DNA of 64,000 nucleotides from Nocardioides marmoriginsengisoli (GCF_003725695.1 NZ_RJSE01000007.1:1428508-1492507); one strand, 5' to 3'. Shown: positions 50,701 to 63,293, counted from the first letter of the stretch. Notes: generated from the sequence alone by a model not told the origin. A program made the numbers and translations.

Positions 50701-50997
50701 ATGTCCGCTCCCAGCCCCGTCGAGCTCGACGAGCCGGTGACCGACGACCTCACCGTGCTGGCCACGCCGTGGGTCACGATCGTCTGGAACGACCCGGTCA
50801 ACCTGATGTCGTACGTCTCGTTCGTGTTCACCAAGTACTTCGGCTACTCGAAGAAGAAGGCCGAGAAGCTGATGCTCGAAGTGCACAACGACGGCAAGTC
50901 CGTGGTCTCGACCGGCAGCCGCGAGGAGATGGAGCGCGACGTGCAGGCGATGCACGAGTACGGCCTCTGGGCGACGATGCAGCAGGCGGACGCGTGA
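50701..50997 (+). CDS. clpS: ATP-dependent Clp protease adaptor ClpS
   Basis: 98 residues. Delivers N-degron proteins to ClpA/ClpC-Clp[16 protein letters not shown] is the substrate-binding DDPVN-like motif, followed by [21 protein letters not shown]. The order clpS-DUF2017-mec-cysO-cysM matches M. tuberculosis Rv1331 onward. Stop overlaps the next GTG by four bases. Confidence 0.95.
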   Translation: MSAPSPVELDEPVTDDLTVLATPWVTIVWNDPVNLMSYVSFVFTKYFGYSKKKAEKLMLEVHNDGKSVVSTGSREEMERDVQAMHEYGLWATMQQADA

Positions 50998-51569
50998 GCG
51001 GGTTCACGCGTCACCGCAGGTCCGGCCACGCGCTCGCGACCTTCACCGCCTTCGAGGCCGACCTGCTGCGCTCGCTGGCCAGCCAGCTGATCGAGCTGCT
51101 CCGCAACGAGGCCGCCGCGCCGGAGACGCAGGATCCCCTGGAGGCGCTCCTCGACTTCTCCGGGCCGACGCGCGCCCCGGAGGACCCGGTGCTGCTGCGG
51201 CTCTTCCCGACGGCGTACCCGTCCGACGACGAGGCCGCGGCCGAGTTCCGCCGCTACACCGAGACGGACCTGCGCAACGGCAAGGCGGCCGGTGCCGCGG
51301 CGATCATCGACACCCTCGAGGAGGCCGGCCTCGACGACCAGCCCGAGGACGGGATGTTCATCGACGTCGAGCTCGACCAGCAGCTCACCCTGACCTGGAT
51401 GCGGTCGTTCACCGACATGCGGCTGGCGATCGCCACCCGGCTCGGGATCGAGGACGGCGACGAGGCGCGCTGGCACGCGCTCCCGGACGACGACCCGCAG
51501 GCGCAGGTGCACGACATCTACGAGTGGGTCGGCTTCCTCCAGGAGACCCTGGTCCAGGCGGCTCGGTAG
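50994..51569 (+). CDS. DUF2017 protein
   Basis: 191 residues. [17 protein letters not shown] and a [21 protein letters not shown] block ([18 protein letters not shown]) identify the actinobacterial DUF2017 family, always near clpS; function unknown, sometimes called a ClpS-linked regulator. It has no cysteines or signal peptide and is co-translated with clpS. Confidence 0.9.
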   Translation: MSGFTRHRRSGHALATFTAFEADLLRSLASQLIELLRNEAAAPETQDPLEALLDFSGPTRAPEDPVLLRLFPTAYPSDDEAAAEFRRYTETDLRNGKAAGAAAIIDTLEEAGLDDQPEDGMFIDVELDQQLTLTWMRSFTDMRLAIATRLGIEDGDEARWHALPDDDPQAQVHDIYEWVGFLQETLVQAAR

Positions 51570-51634
51570 CCGTCCGGCACCCGGCGCAACCGTCCGAGGG
51601 CCGGGCAGCGGTCGAGCCGGTCCGGGGCACCGCC

Positions 51635-51640
51635 TAGGCT
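51635..51640 (+). promoter_or_regulatory. -10 box, mec-cysO-cysM operon
   Basis: TAGGCT, 7 bases before the GTG at 51648. Confidence 0.5.
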
Positions 51641-51647
51641 TGTCCAC

Positions 51648-52076
51648 GTGCTGAGACTCGACCAGGCGACGTACGACGCGATCGTCGCGCACGCCAAGCG
51701 TGACCACCCCGACGAGGCCTGCGGGATCGTGGCCGGGGCCGAGGGCTCCGACGTGCCCAGCCGGCACGTGCCGATGATCAACGCCGCCGGGTCGCCGACG
51801 TTCTACGAGTTCGACTCGACCGAGCTGCTCGCGCTCTACAAGGAGATGTGGGACCGCGACGAGGAGCCGGTGGTGATCTACCACTCGCACACCGCGACCG
51901 AGGCCTACCCGAGCCGGACCGACATCGGCCTGGCCAACGAGCCCGGCGCGCACTACGTGTTGGTCTCCACAGCCGCTCACGGGAATAGTGAGGGCCCTGT
52001 GGAGTTCAGGTCGTACAGGATCATTGACGGAAACGTCACCGAAGAAGACGTCGCCATCGGCGATACAGAGAACTGA
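51648..52076 (+). CDS. mec: JAMM metallopeptidase Mec (CysO-cysteine peptidase)
   Basis: 142 residues. JAB1/MPN zinc peptidase; Glu in PDEACGIV and the HSH...S..D signature in YHSHTATEAYPSRTDI. In M. tuberculosis Mec+ releases cysteine from the CysO-cysteine adduct. Here it may also have to trim the extended CysO C-terminus (see cysO). GTG start; first gene of the pathway operon. Confidence 0.92.
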   Translation: MLRLDQATYDAIVAHAKRDHPDEACGIVAGAEGSDVPSRHVPMINAAGSPTFYEFDSTELLALYKEMWDRDEEPVVIYHSHTATEAYPSRTDIGLANEPGAHYVLVSTAAHGNSEGPVEFRSYRIIDGNVTEEDVAIGDTEN

Positions 52077-52085
52077 GGAAGAGCA

Positions 52086-53683
<1,598 letters not shown>

Positions 53684-53691
<8 letters not shown>

Positions 53692-54070
53692 GGTCGGCAC
53701 CACCCGCAACGGTCTCGGCCGGTTGCTGGTCTTCGTCTACGGCGTGCTCGCGTTCGCGGCCAGCGGCCGGGCGTCGTTCGAGCTGACCACCAAGTTCACC
53801 GAGGCGCCGTTCCCGTACACGCTCTCGATCATCGCCGCCGTCGTCTACGTGGTCGCCACCTGGGCGCTCGCCACGAACCGCCGTACGATCGCGCTGGCGA
53901 CGGTCACCTTCGAGCTGGTCGGCGTCGTCGCGGTCGGGCTGAGCAGCCTCGTCTGGACCGACAAGTTCCCCGAGGCCAGCGTCTGGTCGGACTTCGGCGC
54001 CGGCTACGGCTGGGTGCCGCTGGTGCTCCCGGTGGTCGGCCTGTGGTGGCTGTTGCGCAAGCGCGGGTAA
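53684..54070 (+). CDS. Small integral membrane protein
   Basis: 128 residues, four spans; RASFELTTKFTEAPFPYTLS and VWSDFGAGYGWVPLVLP are conserved-looking loops, ending in LLRKRG. Unknown function; similar proteins accompany cysM in related genera as far as I recall. Overlaps the previous gene by eight bases. Confidence 0.82.
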
Positions 54071-54111
54071 GTAGCCCCCGAACGTCGAGCGAGCCCGGAC
54101 GTCGAGGTAGC

Positions 54112-54167
54112 CCGGACGTCGAGCTTGTCGAGACGCGGTGAGGCGTTTCGACAAGCTCAACGTCCGG
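54112..54167. terminator. Two facing copies of the dispersed repeat forming a hairpin
   Basis: CCGGACGTCGAGCTTGTCGA plus GACG (54112-54135) faces CGTTTCGACAAGCTCAACGT plus CCGG (54144-54167): a 24-bp stem with two mismatches and an 8-base loop. Two shortened copies precede it (54078-54111). It separates convergent genes and probably terminates both. Confidence 0.7.
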
Positions 54168-54175
54168 CCCGGTGC

Positions 54176-56494
54176 CTAGCCTCCCGGCTGGAGCACCCCG
54201 TTGACCTTCAGCTGGTAGCGCGCGTACTGCGTCACGCTCTCGGTCGGGTCGTCCTGGGTCACGATCGCGCCGACGGTCGTCGCCCGGAAGCCGAGCTTGC
54301 GGAACAGGTCGAAGGCGTTGAGCCTGCCGTCGAACGCGCTGTTCAGCTTGACCGAGGTGTACCAGGACCGGCCGCGGCCGTCGTACGCCACGAGCTGGAC
54401 GGTGTAGCCGGCGACCTTGGTCGGGTTCGCCTGCGAGATCGTCTGCCAGCCCGCGAGAGTGCTCGGCAGCTCGGTGGCACCGACCTTGATGTTGCGCACC
54501 CAGAAGCCGGCCTCGTTGACCCCGGAGTCGGTGATGTAGCGGAACCCGACCAGGACGTTCTTGCCGGCGTACGCCGACAGGTCCGCCGTCTCGGTCTTCC
54601 AGGACCCGCTGTCACCGGTGAAGCCGGGCAGGTTCTCCACGACGGCGGCCACGGCACCGGGGTCGTGCTCGGTGGTGGTGTCCGCGGTCGCCAGGCTCTG
54701 CCAGGTCTTGCCGCCGTCGGCGGAGACCTGGACGAAGCCGTAGTCCCACTGGTCCTCGGCGTCCCAGAGGGCGTCGAAGGAGAGGGTGGCACCACCGGAG
54801 GGAACCGCGACCGACCGGACGATCGACCGGTCCAGGTTCTCCCCGCAGCCGGAGTAGAGCGCGGCCGGGCCGGCACCGTTACCGGTGTTGTCGCAGGTGG
54901 TGGTGTCGGTGGTGGCGTCCGGAGGCGTCGCGCTCTCGGTCCACTCCACCGGCGTCGGAGCCAGCGTCGACGCACCGTCGAAGGTGAGCGACCGCAGGTC
55001 CTTGGCGCCCAGGTAGGAGCCGTTCGCCTTCCGGAGCCGGACGTAGTCCGAACCGTTCGGCGGGGCGCCCGGGGTGCTGTAGGCCTGCGCGTTGTCCCAG
55101 TTGATCTTCGCGTTCATCGACGCGATGGTCAGCCACTTGAAGACGCCGCCGCGGATGGTGTGCTTGCGCTGCGCGGCCGAGTCGAGCGCCATCGCGGCCG
55201 CCCAGTCGTGCAGCGTCTGCATCGCCGTCTTGTGCGGCCCCGGCTTGCCCTTGACCTTGGGCGCGGAGGCCTTGAGGACGGCGTCCAGGCCGGCCAGCCC
55301 GTTGCCCGGGTTGGTGTGCAGCTTGCTCATGAAGGCCTCGCCGTAGTGGCTGGCCAGGTACTCCATGAACGAGTACGCCGCACCGTAGTCGCAGAGGATC
55401 TCCGGTCCGCCCTGGTCCTGCCACTCGGTGAGCGAGTTCTCGGGTCCGCCGAAGGCGGGGTCGGCGAAGCCCTGGAAGCAGGACAGGTGGCTGTCGGCGC
55501 CCGGCTTGTCCGGGGCGATCGACGGGTCCACGTAGCCGACCAGCGTCTGCGCCCAGTCGGAGAGGCCCTCGTTGATCCAGGACTCCTCGTCGGCGTCGGC
55601 GTAGTACTCCAGCAGGTGCTGGTACTCGTGGGCGAAGGTGCCCTCGTACAGGTGCGGCTTGGACTGGCCGAGCGGGCGGTTGCTGCCCAGGTCGGCGGTG
55701 CACGCGGTGTACGGCGCGGTGGCGCTGTCGTCCGGCGGGGTGGCGCCGGTGCGGTGCAGCCAGTCGAAGGCGTCGATGGTCATCACGTTGCGGTCGACGT
55801 ACTCGTTGAAGACCGAGTAGAAGAAGCCGGCGATGTAGGTCTGCCCGTCCGGGGTGCTCGGGTCGTAGTAGTTCGCGTCCTTCACGTTGTCGACGAGCAC
55901 GACGATGTCGTCGGACTGGCCGGCGTCGACCTTCCAGTAGTCGGCCGGCTGGCCGATCTGGCCGGCCAGGTCCGCGCCACCGGTGCCGTCGCGCGACGGC
56001 GGCACCGAGAAGGCGGCCGACTCGGTCGGGTAGATGTTGGTGTCGAACTCGTGCACGAAGCTCGAGACCTGGGCGTCGGTGATGTCGCTCAGGCCGAGGT
56101 TGTCACGGCAGTCGCCGGCCGGGAACTTGGTGTCGTCGGCCACCCACACCTGGATGTGGTCGCCGAGGCCTCGCATCGTGTAGCTCTTCAGGTAGATCTG
56201 GCCGGTGACGTCGTTCAGCGCCAGCCAGGTCTTCGACGTACCGACCTCCGCGGAGGCTTCCGCCGCGGCGGAGCTGCGGGACCGCTGCTTGGCCATGCCC
56301 TTGGTGAGGCTCAGCTGCTTGCCGCCGTTGTAGTCCGGTCCGACGGTGCGGACGTCGCCGGTGGTCGCGTCGCCGGAGCCCGTTCCCGGGTCCTGCCGAT
56401 CGGCGTACGCCGTGGTGCTCATCAGTGCCGACGTGGAGAGCAGGCCAGCGATAGCTGCCAGAGCTCCCCATGCGGCTCGCTTGCTGCGAGGCAT
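54176..56494 (-). CDS. Large secreted zinc metallopeptidase with immune-inhibitor-like C-terminal domain
   Basis: 772 residues. Signal peptide to about TAYA-DR, a roughly 220-residue N-terminal part, then the catalytic region GTFAHEYQHLLEYY with EESWINEGLSDWA downstream, a HExxH plus Glu (gluzincin) pattern. Residues about 560-690 contain a jellyroll/MAM-like segment (GSWKTETADLSAYAGKNVLV, VNEAGFWVRNI) as in immune inhibitor A peptidases. Monocistronic. Substrate and family number (M6 or M30-like) uncertain. Confidence 0.83.
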   Translation of the reverse strand: MPRSKRAAWGALAAIAGLLSTSALMSTTAYADRQDPGTGSGDATTGDVRTVGPDYNGGKQLSLTKGMAKQRSRSSAAAEASAEVGTSKTWLALNDVTGQIYLKSYTMRGLGDHIQVWVADDTKFPAGDCRDNLGLSDITDAQVSSFVHEFDTNIYPTESAAFSVPPSRDGTGGADLAGQIGQPADYWKVDAGQSDDIVVLVDNVKDANYYDPSTPDGQTYIAGFFYSVFNEYVDRNVMTIDAFDWLHRTGATPPDDSATAPYTACTADLGSNRPLGQSKPHLYEGTFAHEYQHLLEYYADADEESWINEGLSDWAQTLVGYVDPSIAPDKPGADSHLSCFQGFADPAFGGPENSLTEWQDQGGPEILCDYGAAYSFMEYLASHYGEAFMSKLHTNPGNGLAGLDAVLKASAPKVKGKPGPHKTAMQTLHDWAAAMALDSAAQRKHTIRGGVFKWLTIASMNAKINWDNAQAYSTPGAPPNGSDYVRLRKANGSYLGAKDLRSLTFDGASTLAPTPVEWTESATPPDATTDTTTCDNTGNGAGPAALYSGCGENLDRSIVRSVAVPSGGATLSFDALWDAEDQWDYGFVQVSADGGKTWQSLATADTTTEHDPGAVAAVVENLPGFTGDSGSWKTETADLSAYAGKNVLVGFRYITDSGVNEAGFWVRNIKVGATELPSTLAGWQTISQANPTKVAGYTVQLVAYDGRGRSWYTSVKLNSAFDGRLNAFDLFRKLGFRATTVGAIVTQDDPTESVTQYARYQLKVNGVLQPGG

Positions 56495-56669
56495 GTGTCA
56501 TCTCTTTCACCCGAATAACAAGACGACTCCACGGGTTGCGCCGAGCCGCCCCTGACCGATCGATCCAAACACCGCGGGCCCGGATGCGCAACGATCAGTT
56601 CGTGCGCTGCATCGATCCCCGCGGGAAATCGGGTTGCCGGAATGATTGCGACCCCGGAACGCTTGACCT

Positions 56670-57887
56670 GTGGTGAGTCTCCTGAACAAGCCCGCCGCGG
56701 GCACCGAGCGGGTGCACGGCGCGCACGTCGGCCTGGCGATCACCGCGCTGGCGCTGGGCGGGTTCGCGATCGGCACCACCGAGTTCGTGACGATGGGCCT
56801 GCTCCCCGAGATCGCCCGCGGCATCGACACCTCGATCCCGAAGACCGGGCACATCATCACGGCGTACGCGCTCGGCGTGGTGGTCGGCGCCCCGGTGATC
56901 GTCGCGCTCGGTGCCCGGCTGCCGCGTCGCGGACTGGCGATCGGGCTGGTGCTCGCGCTCGGGCTCGGCAACGCGGTCACCGCGCTGGCCCAGGGGTACG
57001 AGCAGGTGCTCGCGGCCCGGTTCCTGGCGGGGCTGCCGCACGGCGCGTACTTCGGGGTGGCGTCGCTGATCGCCGCCTCGCTGGTGCCCGAGGAGCGCAA
57101 GGGTCGCGCGGTCAGCGGCGTGATGCTCGGCCTGTCGGTGGCCACCGTCGCCGGGGTGCCGGCGAGCACCTGGCTCGGGCAGGGCCTCGGCTGGCGGTCG
57201 GCGTACTGGGCGGTGCTGGGGATCACCGTGGTCACGGTCCTCGGGTTGCTGATGTTCGTGCCGCGCAGCCACGGCAACCCCGATGCCACGATCCGCGGCG
57301 AGCTGCAGGCGCTGACCAAGCCGCAGGTGCTGTTCGCGCTGTCCGCCGGGATGATCGGCTTCGGCGGGATCTTCGCGATGTACAGCTACGTCGCGCCGCT
57401 GGTCACCGACGTCGCCGACCTGCCCCGCTCGGCGATCCCGTGGTTCCTGCTCTCGTTCGGGATCGGCTCGGTCTTCGGAGCCTGGCTGGCGGGCCGGCTG
57501 GCCGACTGGGACGTGGTGCGCTCGGTGCTGGTCGGCTTCGCGGCCTCGGTGCTGACCCTGCTGCTGGTCTTCGCCCTCGCCGGTCTGCCGCTGCTGCTGT
57601 GGGTCCTGGTCGGCGGCATCGGCGTGCTCGGCTCGGTGCTCGCGATCAACCTGCAGATCCGGCTGATGAGCGCAGCCGGCGACGCGCAGATGCTGGGCGC
57701 GGCGCTGAACCACTCGGCGCTGAACGTCGCCAACGGGCTCGGCGCCTGGCTCGGCTCGGTGGTGATCGAGGCCGGTCACGGCTACCGCTCCCCGAGCCTG
57801 GTGGGGGCCGGCCTCGCGGTGCTCGGACTGAGCGTTTTCGCGATCGGCCTGCGCGTGAAATCCGCGGGGCAACGCGCCGGGACGTGA
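56670..57887 (+). CDS. MFS transporter, AraJ/DHA1-type exporter
   Basis: 405 residues, 12 spans. ALALGGFAIGTTEFVTMGLLP is the family start; the motif-A loop reads GARLPRRG and motif C is GVPASTWLGQGLGWR. Such proteins export sugars, nucleosides or drugs. Start is one of two adjacent GTGs (56670 or 56673). Confidence 0.88.
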   Translation: MVSLLNKPAAGTERVHGAHVGLAITALALGGFAIGTTEFVTMGLLPEIARGIDTSIPKTGHIITAYALGVVVGAPVIVALGARLPRRGLAIGLVLALGLGNAVTALAQGYEQVLAARFLAGLPHGAYFGVASLIAASLVPEERKGRAVSGVMLGLSVATVAGVPASTWLGQGLGWRSAYWAVLGITVVTVLGLLMFVPRSHGNPDATIRGELQALTKPQVLFALSAGMIGFGGIFAMYSYVAPLVTDVADLPRSAIPWFLLSFGIGSVFGAWLAGRLADWDVVRSVLVGFAASVLTLLLVFALAGLPLLLWVLVGGIGVLGSVLAINLQIRLMSAAGDAQMLGAALNHSALNVANGLGAWLGSVVIEAGHGYRSPSLVGAGLAVLGLSVFAIGLRVKSAGQRAGT

Positions 57888-57925
57888 CTTCGGTCGCGGT
57901 CGTGCCCATTTCTCGCCCGGCCCAC

Positions 57926-57931
57926 TAACCT
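57926..57931 (+). promoter_or_regulatory. -10 box, murI
   Basis: TAACCT, 6 bases before the GTG at 57938. Confidence 0.55.
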
Positions 57932-57937
57932 TGCGGG

Positions 57938-58761
<824 letters not shown>

Positions 58762-58765
<4 letters not shown>

Positions 58766-59520
58766 GGCTGACCGTGATCGGGGCCTCGGGCTCCTACCCG
58801 GGCCCGGACTCGCCCGCGAGCTGCTACCTGCTGGAGACCGAGCACGAGGGCGCCACCTTCCGGGTGCTGCTCGACCTGGGCAGCGGCGCGCTGGGCGTGC
58901 TGCACCGGTACATCGACCCGGTCACCGTCGATGCCGTGCTGATCTCGCACCTGCACGCCGACCACTGCCTCGACCTCTGCGGCTTCTACGTGCTGCGCAA
59001 GTACCACCCGACCGGCGCCCAGCCGAAGATTCCGGTGTGGGGTCCGGTGGACACCGACCGCCGGATGGCCAAGGCGTACGACCTCGACGAGGACCCGGGG
59101 ATGAACGAGGAGTTCGACTTCACCCTGTACCCCGAGGAGACGTTCCAGGTCGGGCCGTTCGAGGTGACCGCCCGGCAGGTCGCGCACCCGGTGCCGGCGT
59201 ACGGGCTGCGGATCCGGGCCGACGGCCGCACGCTGGCCTACTCCGGCGACACCGGGACCTGCGACGCGCTGGTCGAGACCGCGCGCGACGCAGACTTCTT
59301 CCTCTGCGAGGCGTCGTTCATCGAGGGCCACGCCAACCCGCCGGACCTGCACCTGACCGGCGCCGAGGCCGGGGTGATGGCCACCCAGGCCGATGCCCGC
59401 CGACTGGTGCTGACCCACGTCCCGCCGTGGCACGACGCCCAGGTGATGCTGGCCGAGGCGCACCTCACGTACGACGGCCCGACCGAGCTGGCCGAGCCGG
59501 GGACGACGTACGAGATCTGA
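58762..59520 (+). CDS. MBL-fold protein, Rv1339/atypical cAMP phosphodiesterase-like
   Basis: 252 residues. HLHADH metal motif, [20 protein letters not shown] and a C-terminal THVPPWHDA. By gene order and sequence style it corresponds to M. tuberculosis Rv1339, reported as an atypical cyclic-AMP phosphodiesterase; RNase Z-like folds look similar, so specificity needs proof. Confidence 0.87.
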
Positions 59521-59628
59521 TCAGAGACGCGCCAGCGGATCTGATCGTCGGTCATCGAGCAGCGAGCGCCGAAGTGAGGCACGAACTCGGCGACCGAGCA
59601 GTCGAGATGTGGTGACGTCCGTGCAGAC

Positions 59629-60279
59629 TCAGCTCAACCCCGCGTCGTGCACGCACAACGCGATCTGCACCCGGTTCTCGACGTCGAGCTTGGTGAACAG
59701 CCTGCCGATGTGCGCCTTCACGGTGGGCACGCTCAGGAAGAGCTCCTGGGCGATCTCGGCGTTGCTGAGCCCGCGGCCGACCGCCAGCGCGACCTCGTGC
59801 TCGCGCTCGGTGAGCCGGGAGAGCCGTTCGAGGGCGGCGTTGCTCCGCTCGGGAGCGTGCTGGGTGGTGACCTGCTGGATGAGCGTGTTGGTCACGCTGG
59901 GGGAGAGCATCGGCTCACCGTCGGCCACCTTGTGGATCGCCTCGACGATGGCCTCGGGCGCGGTGTCCTTGAGCAGGAACCCGCTCGCCCCGGCGGCCAG
60001 GGCGCGGAGCACGTAGTCGTCGGCGTCGAAGGTGGTCAGCACGATCACCTTCGGCGGGTCGTCCAGCTCGACGAGCGCCTTGGTGGCCTCGATGCCGTCC
60101 ATCACCGGCATCCGGATGTCGATCAGGACGACGTCCGGCCGGTGCTCCGCCACCGCGTCCAGGCCGGCTGATCCGTCGGCCGCCTGGGCGACGACCGCGA
60201 GGTTCGGGCTGCCGCCGAGGATCATCGTCAGGCCGCTGCGCACCAGGGGATCGTCATCGACGATCAGTACCCGAATCAT
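59629..60279 (-). CDS. NarL/LuxR-type response regulator
   Basis: 216 residues. Receiver domain with acidic IVDDDPL, phospho-acceptor Asp in VLIDIRMPVMDG and Lys in GFLLKDTAPE; LuxR helix-turn-helix LSNAEIAQELFLSVPTVKAH. ATG at 60279 overlaps the kinase stop by four bases. It likely controls the divergent ABC exporter. Confidence 0.94.
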   Translation of the reverse strand: MIRVLIVDDDPLVRSGLTMILGGSPNLAVVAQAADGSAGLDAVAEHRPDVVLIDIRMPVMDGIEATKALVELDDPPKVIVLTTFDADDYVLRALAAGASGFLLKDTAPEAIVEAIHKVADGEPMLSPSVTNTLIQQVTTQHAPERSNAALERLSRLTEREHEVALAVGRGLSNAEIAQELFLSVPTVKAHIGRLFTKLDVENRVQIALCVHDAGLS

Positions 60280-61439
60280 GTCCACGGGAGCCAGCATCTC
60301 AGGGTGAAGGTGTCCGCGGTGCGGCTGACCTCCAGGGTGCCGCCGGCCAGGGCGGCGCGTTCGCGGACCCCGACCAGGCCGAGGCCGGCTCCGGGGGTGG
60401 TCGGCATCCCCAGCGAACCGACCCGGATGCCGTTGCGGATCGTGACCGTCACGCCGCTCTCCTCGTCGCCGACGATCCGCACCGTCACGTGGCTGCCGAC
60501 CGCGTGCTTGCGGGCGTTGGTCAGCGCCTCCTGGACGATCCGGTAGATCGTCCGGCCGATCTGGTCGCTGGGCGGCGTACCGTCCTCGATCTCGCTGGCG
60601 AAGTCGATCCGCATCCCACTGCCGGCGGCCTCCTCGATGAGTGCGGGCAGGTCGCAGAGCGTCGGTTGCGGCCGGTCGCCGATGCCGTCGTCGCGGAGCA
60701 CCCCGAGCACCTGGCGCAGGTCGGTCAGTGCCTCGTGCGCCTTCTCCTGGATCAGCTTCGCGGTCTCGCGGATCTGCTCGGGCGGCAGGTCGGTGCGGTA
60801 GGCGAGCGCGCCGGCGTGCATGGTGACCAGGGAGATCCGGTGCGCCAGCACGTCGTGCATCTCCCGCGCGATCCGCTCCCGCTCGCCGGAGCGTGCCTGA
60901 CTGACCCGGAGCTCCTGCTCGGACTCGGCCTGGTGGGCGCGCTCGCGCAGCGTCCAGACCAGCTCGCGCCGGGACCCGATGTACATCCCGAAGACGGCGA
61001 CGGCGATGGTCATGAGCAGCAGGAAGGCGAAGCTCAGCCACGCCGGGTCCTCGCTGGAGTACGCCGGCTGGTAGTGCGTGTACGCCTGGCCGCAGACGAT
61101 GCTGAGCAGGCTGACGAGGATGATCGACGGGAGCTTGCGCCGTGTCGCCAGCGACACCACGGCCAGGGTGGCCGGCCCGGCGGCCGTCATCGAGACCAGG
61201 CCGGTCAGGCTCAGGATCGCCGCGACCGGGACCGGCCACCGGCGTCGGAAACTGACCAGCACGAACGAGGCGAGCCCGACACCCAGGTCGAGCCAGAACC
61301 ACGCCTGGAAGTCCTCCCACTGCCGTGCCACGACGCTGGCCCAGGCGACGCCGGAGATGACCAGGCAGAGGAAGGTGCGCCAGCTGTGACCCCATCGGGT
61401 CAGCGGCTGGTTGTAGTTCTCGGGAACGGCCTGGAGCAC
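60276..61439 (-). CDS. Sensor histidine kinase (HisKA_3 type)
   Basis: 387 residues. About five spans in the first 180 residues with short loops, then REMHDVLAHRISLVTMHAGA (phospho-acceptor His) and an HATPase end (EALTNARKHA, GAGLGLVGVRERAALAGG). A small-loop membrane sensor of this type usually detects membrane or envelope stress. GTG start. Confidence 0.93.
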   Translation of the reverse strand: MLQAVPENYNQPLTRWGHSWRTFLCLVISGVAWASVVARQWEDFQAWFWLDLGVGLASFVLVSFRRRWPVPVAAILSLTGLVSMTAAGPATLAVVSLATRRKLPSIILVSLLSIVCGQAYTHYQPAYSSEDPAWLSFAFLLLMTIAVAVFGMYIGSRRELVWTLRERAHQAESEQELRVSQARSGERERIAREMHDVLAHRISLVTMHAGALAYRTDLPPEQIRETAKLIQEKAHEALTDLRQVLGVLRDDGIGDRPQPTLCDLPALIEEAAGSGMRIDFASEIEDGTPPSDQIGRTIYRIVQEALTNARKHAVGSHVTVRIVGDEESGVTVTIRNGIRVGSLGMPTTPGAGLGLVGVRERAALAGGTLEVSRTADTFTLRCWLPWT

Positions 61440-61445
61440 GATCCG

Positions 61446-61451
61446 AGACTA
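61446..61451 (-). promoter_or_regulatory. -10 box, kinase/regulator operon
   Basis: TAGTCT on the minus strand, 6 bases before the GTG at 61439. Confidence 0.55.
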
Positions 61452-61558
61452 GGGGCGCGGGCGCGCGCCGCGACAGTGCCCACGGGTTCGGGGCGACCCC
61501 TACTTTCGTCTACCCCGGATCGAGCCTCTGGGCCGATGTGGTCGTAGGTGCGATCGGG

Positions 61559-61564
61559 CAGGCT
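61559..61564 (+). promoter_or_regulatory. -10 box, ABC exporter operon
   Basis: CAGGCT, 6 bases before the ATG at 61571. Confidence 0.5.
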
Positions 61565-61570
61565 TGACCC

Positions 61571-62500
61571 ATGATCAAATTCGAAGGTGTCTCCAAGACC
61601 TACGGCGGCTTCAAAGCCGTGGACGACGTCTCCTTCGTCGCCGAGGCGGGCCGGGTCACCGGCTTCCTCGGGCCGAACGGAGCGGGCAAGTCCACCAGCA
61701 TGCGGATCATGGTCGGGCTCACCCCGCCGGACCGCGGTACGTCGACCATCGGCGGCCACAACTACGCCGACATCCCCAACCCGGGACGGCACGTCGGCGT
61801 CCTGCTGGATGCCTCGGCCCAGCACGCCGGCCGCACCGGCCGCGAGGTGCTCGCGCTCAGCGCCCTGACCATGGGACTTCCCGAATCCCGGGTCGACGAG
61901 ATGCTCACGCTGGTCGGACTCACCGAGAACGAGTCCGGACGACGGGTGCGGAACTACTCGCTCGGCATGCGTCAGCGTCTCGGGCTGGCGAACGCGCTGA
62001 TCGGCGACCCGTCGGTGCTGATCCTGGACGAGCCGGCGAATGGTCTCGACCCGGCCGGCATCCACTGGATGCGCACCCTGTTGCGCGGGTACGCCGAGCG
62101 CGGCGGGACGGTGCTGCTGTCCTCGCACCTGCTGCACGAGGTCGAGATGATCGCCGACGAGCTGGTCCTGATCGGCCGCGGCCGGATCGTCGCCCAGGGG
62201 ACCAAGGCCGAGCTGCTGCAGACCGCCGGGACGTTCGTGAAGGCGGAGTCCCCGGAGAAGTTGACGGCAGCCCTCGGTGAGGCCGGGATCAAGGCCAGCG
62301 CGTCCGGCGACGGCGGATTCCGTGCCGAGGTCGACCCGATCGACGTCGGCCGTGTGGCCGCTGCGGCCGGTGTCGTCCTGATGGAGCTGAAGCCCGCAGA
62401 AGGCGCGGGCCTCGAAGAACTGTTCCTCGAGCTCACCGCCGACGATGCGCGCGAGCCCGTCGGCACCACCGGTACCACCCAGCAAGGAGCCCCCGCATGA
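61571..62500 (+). CDS. ABC transporter ATP-binding protein (DrrA/BcrA-like)
   Basis: 309 residues. GPNGAGKST, signature YSLGMRQRLG, SVLILDEPANGLDPAG and SSHLL. The C-terminal 90 residues are the DrrA-type extension. With the permease it forms an exporter, commonly for antibiotics or lipids, and is divergent from a two-component system that probably induces it. Confidence 0.92.
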   Translation: MIKFEGVSKTYGGFKAVDDVSFVAEAGRVTGFLGPNGAGKSTSMRIMVGLTPPDRGTSTIGGHNYADIPNPGRHVGVLLDASAQHAGRTGREVLALSALTMGLPESRVDEMLTLVGLTENESGRRVRNYSLGMRQRLGLANALIGDPSVLILDEPANGLDPAGIHWMRTLLRGYAERGGTVLLSSHLLHEVEMIADELVLIGRGRIVAQGTKAELLQTAGTFVKAESPEKLTAALGEAGIKASASGDGGFRAEVDPIDVGRVAAAAGVVLMELKPAEGAGLEELFLELTADDAREPVGTTGTTQQGAPA

Positions 62501-63279
62501 GCACCACGACTGCCCTCCCCGACACGCTCGACGTGTCGCAGACGCCGGCCGTCCCGTTGTCACGGCTGATCCGGGTCGAGCTGCGCAAGATGTACGACAC
62601 CCGGGCAGGGCTCTGGCTGCTCGCCATCATCGGGATCGTCACCACGCTTGCCATCGTCCTGTTTGGCGTGTTCGCCAAGGACGCCGACAAGACGTTCTCG
62701 AACTTCTCGGGCTTCGCGGCCACTCCGCAGGGCTTCCTCCTCCCGGTGATGGCGATCCTGCTGATCACCCAGGAGTGGGGACAGCGGACGGCGATGGTGA
62801 CGTTCACGCTTGAGCCGCACCGGAGCAGGATTCTGACGGCGAAGGTTGCCGCTGCTCTGGTCATCGGCCTCGGCGCGTATGTGCTCGCCATGGTCGTGGC
62901 GCTGTTGTCGGCGCTGGTCCTGGGCGGCAGCGGGGCGTTCGACGACTTCAGCAGTCTCGACCTCGGCACCTTCGGGATGCTCCAGATCCTCGGGATCCTG
63001 CAGGGGCTCGGGTTCGGTCTGGTGCTGCTGAACAGCGCAGCCGCGATCGTCCTGTACTTCGCGCTCCCGACGATCTTCGGCATCATCGGCGGGATCTGGC
63101 CGGCGTTCGCGGACAAGGCGGCCTGGTTCGACCTCGGGACCGCGCAGACGCCGCTGTTCGACGGCGCCGAGAGCCTGACCGGTCAGGAGTGGACCCAGCT
63201 CGGGGTCACCGCGGTGATCTGGGTCGGCATCCCGCTGGCAGTCGGCACCTGGCGGATGCTCCGGGCCGAGCTGAAGTAG
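62497..63279 (+). CDS. ABC transporter permease (ABC-2 type)
   Basis: 260 residues, six spans, with [20 protein letters not shown] near the start as in ABC-2 permeases and a [16 protein letters not shown] segment. ATG overlaps the ATPase stop by four bases. Confidence 0.9.
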   Translation: MSTTTALPDTLDVSQTPAVPLSRLIRVELRKMYDTRAGLWLLAIIGIVTTLAIVLFGVFAKDADKTFSNFSGFAATPQGFLLPVMAILLITQEWGQRTAMVTFTLEPHRSRILTAKVAAALVIGLGAYVLAMVVALLSALVLGGSGAFDDFSSLDLGTFGMLQILGILQGLGFGLVLLNSAAAIVLYFALPTIFGIIGGIWPAFADKAAWFDLGTAQTPLFDGAESLTGQEWTQLGVTAVIWVGIPLAVGTWRMLRAELK

Positions 63280-63293
63280 GCACCCCCACGGAC

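Noticed and set aside
56597-56670. Gene in the gap before the MFS transporter
   Set aside because: No start, ribosome site or conserved text; it is the shared upstream region of the peptidase and the transporter.
59521-59628. Possible small gene between the MBL and response-regulator genes
   Set aside because: No convincing frame or promoter; convergent intergenic DNA.
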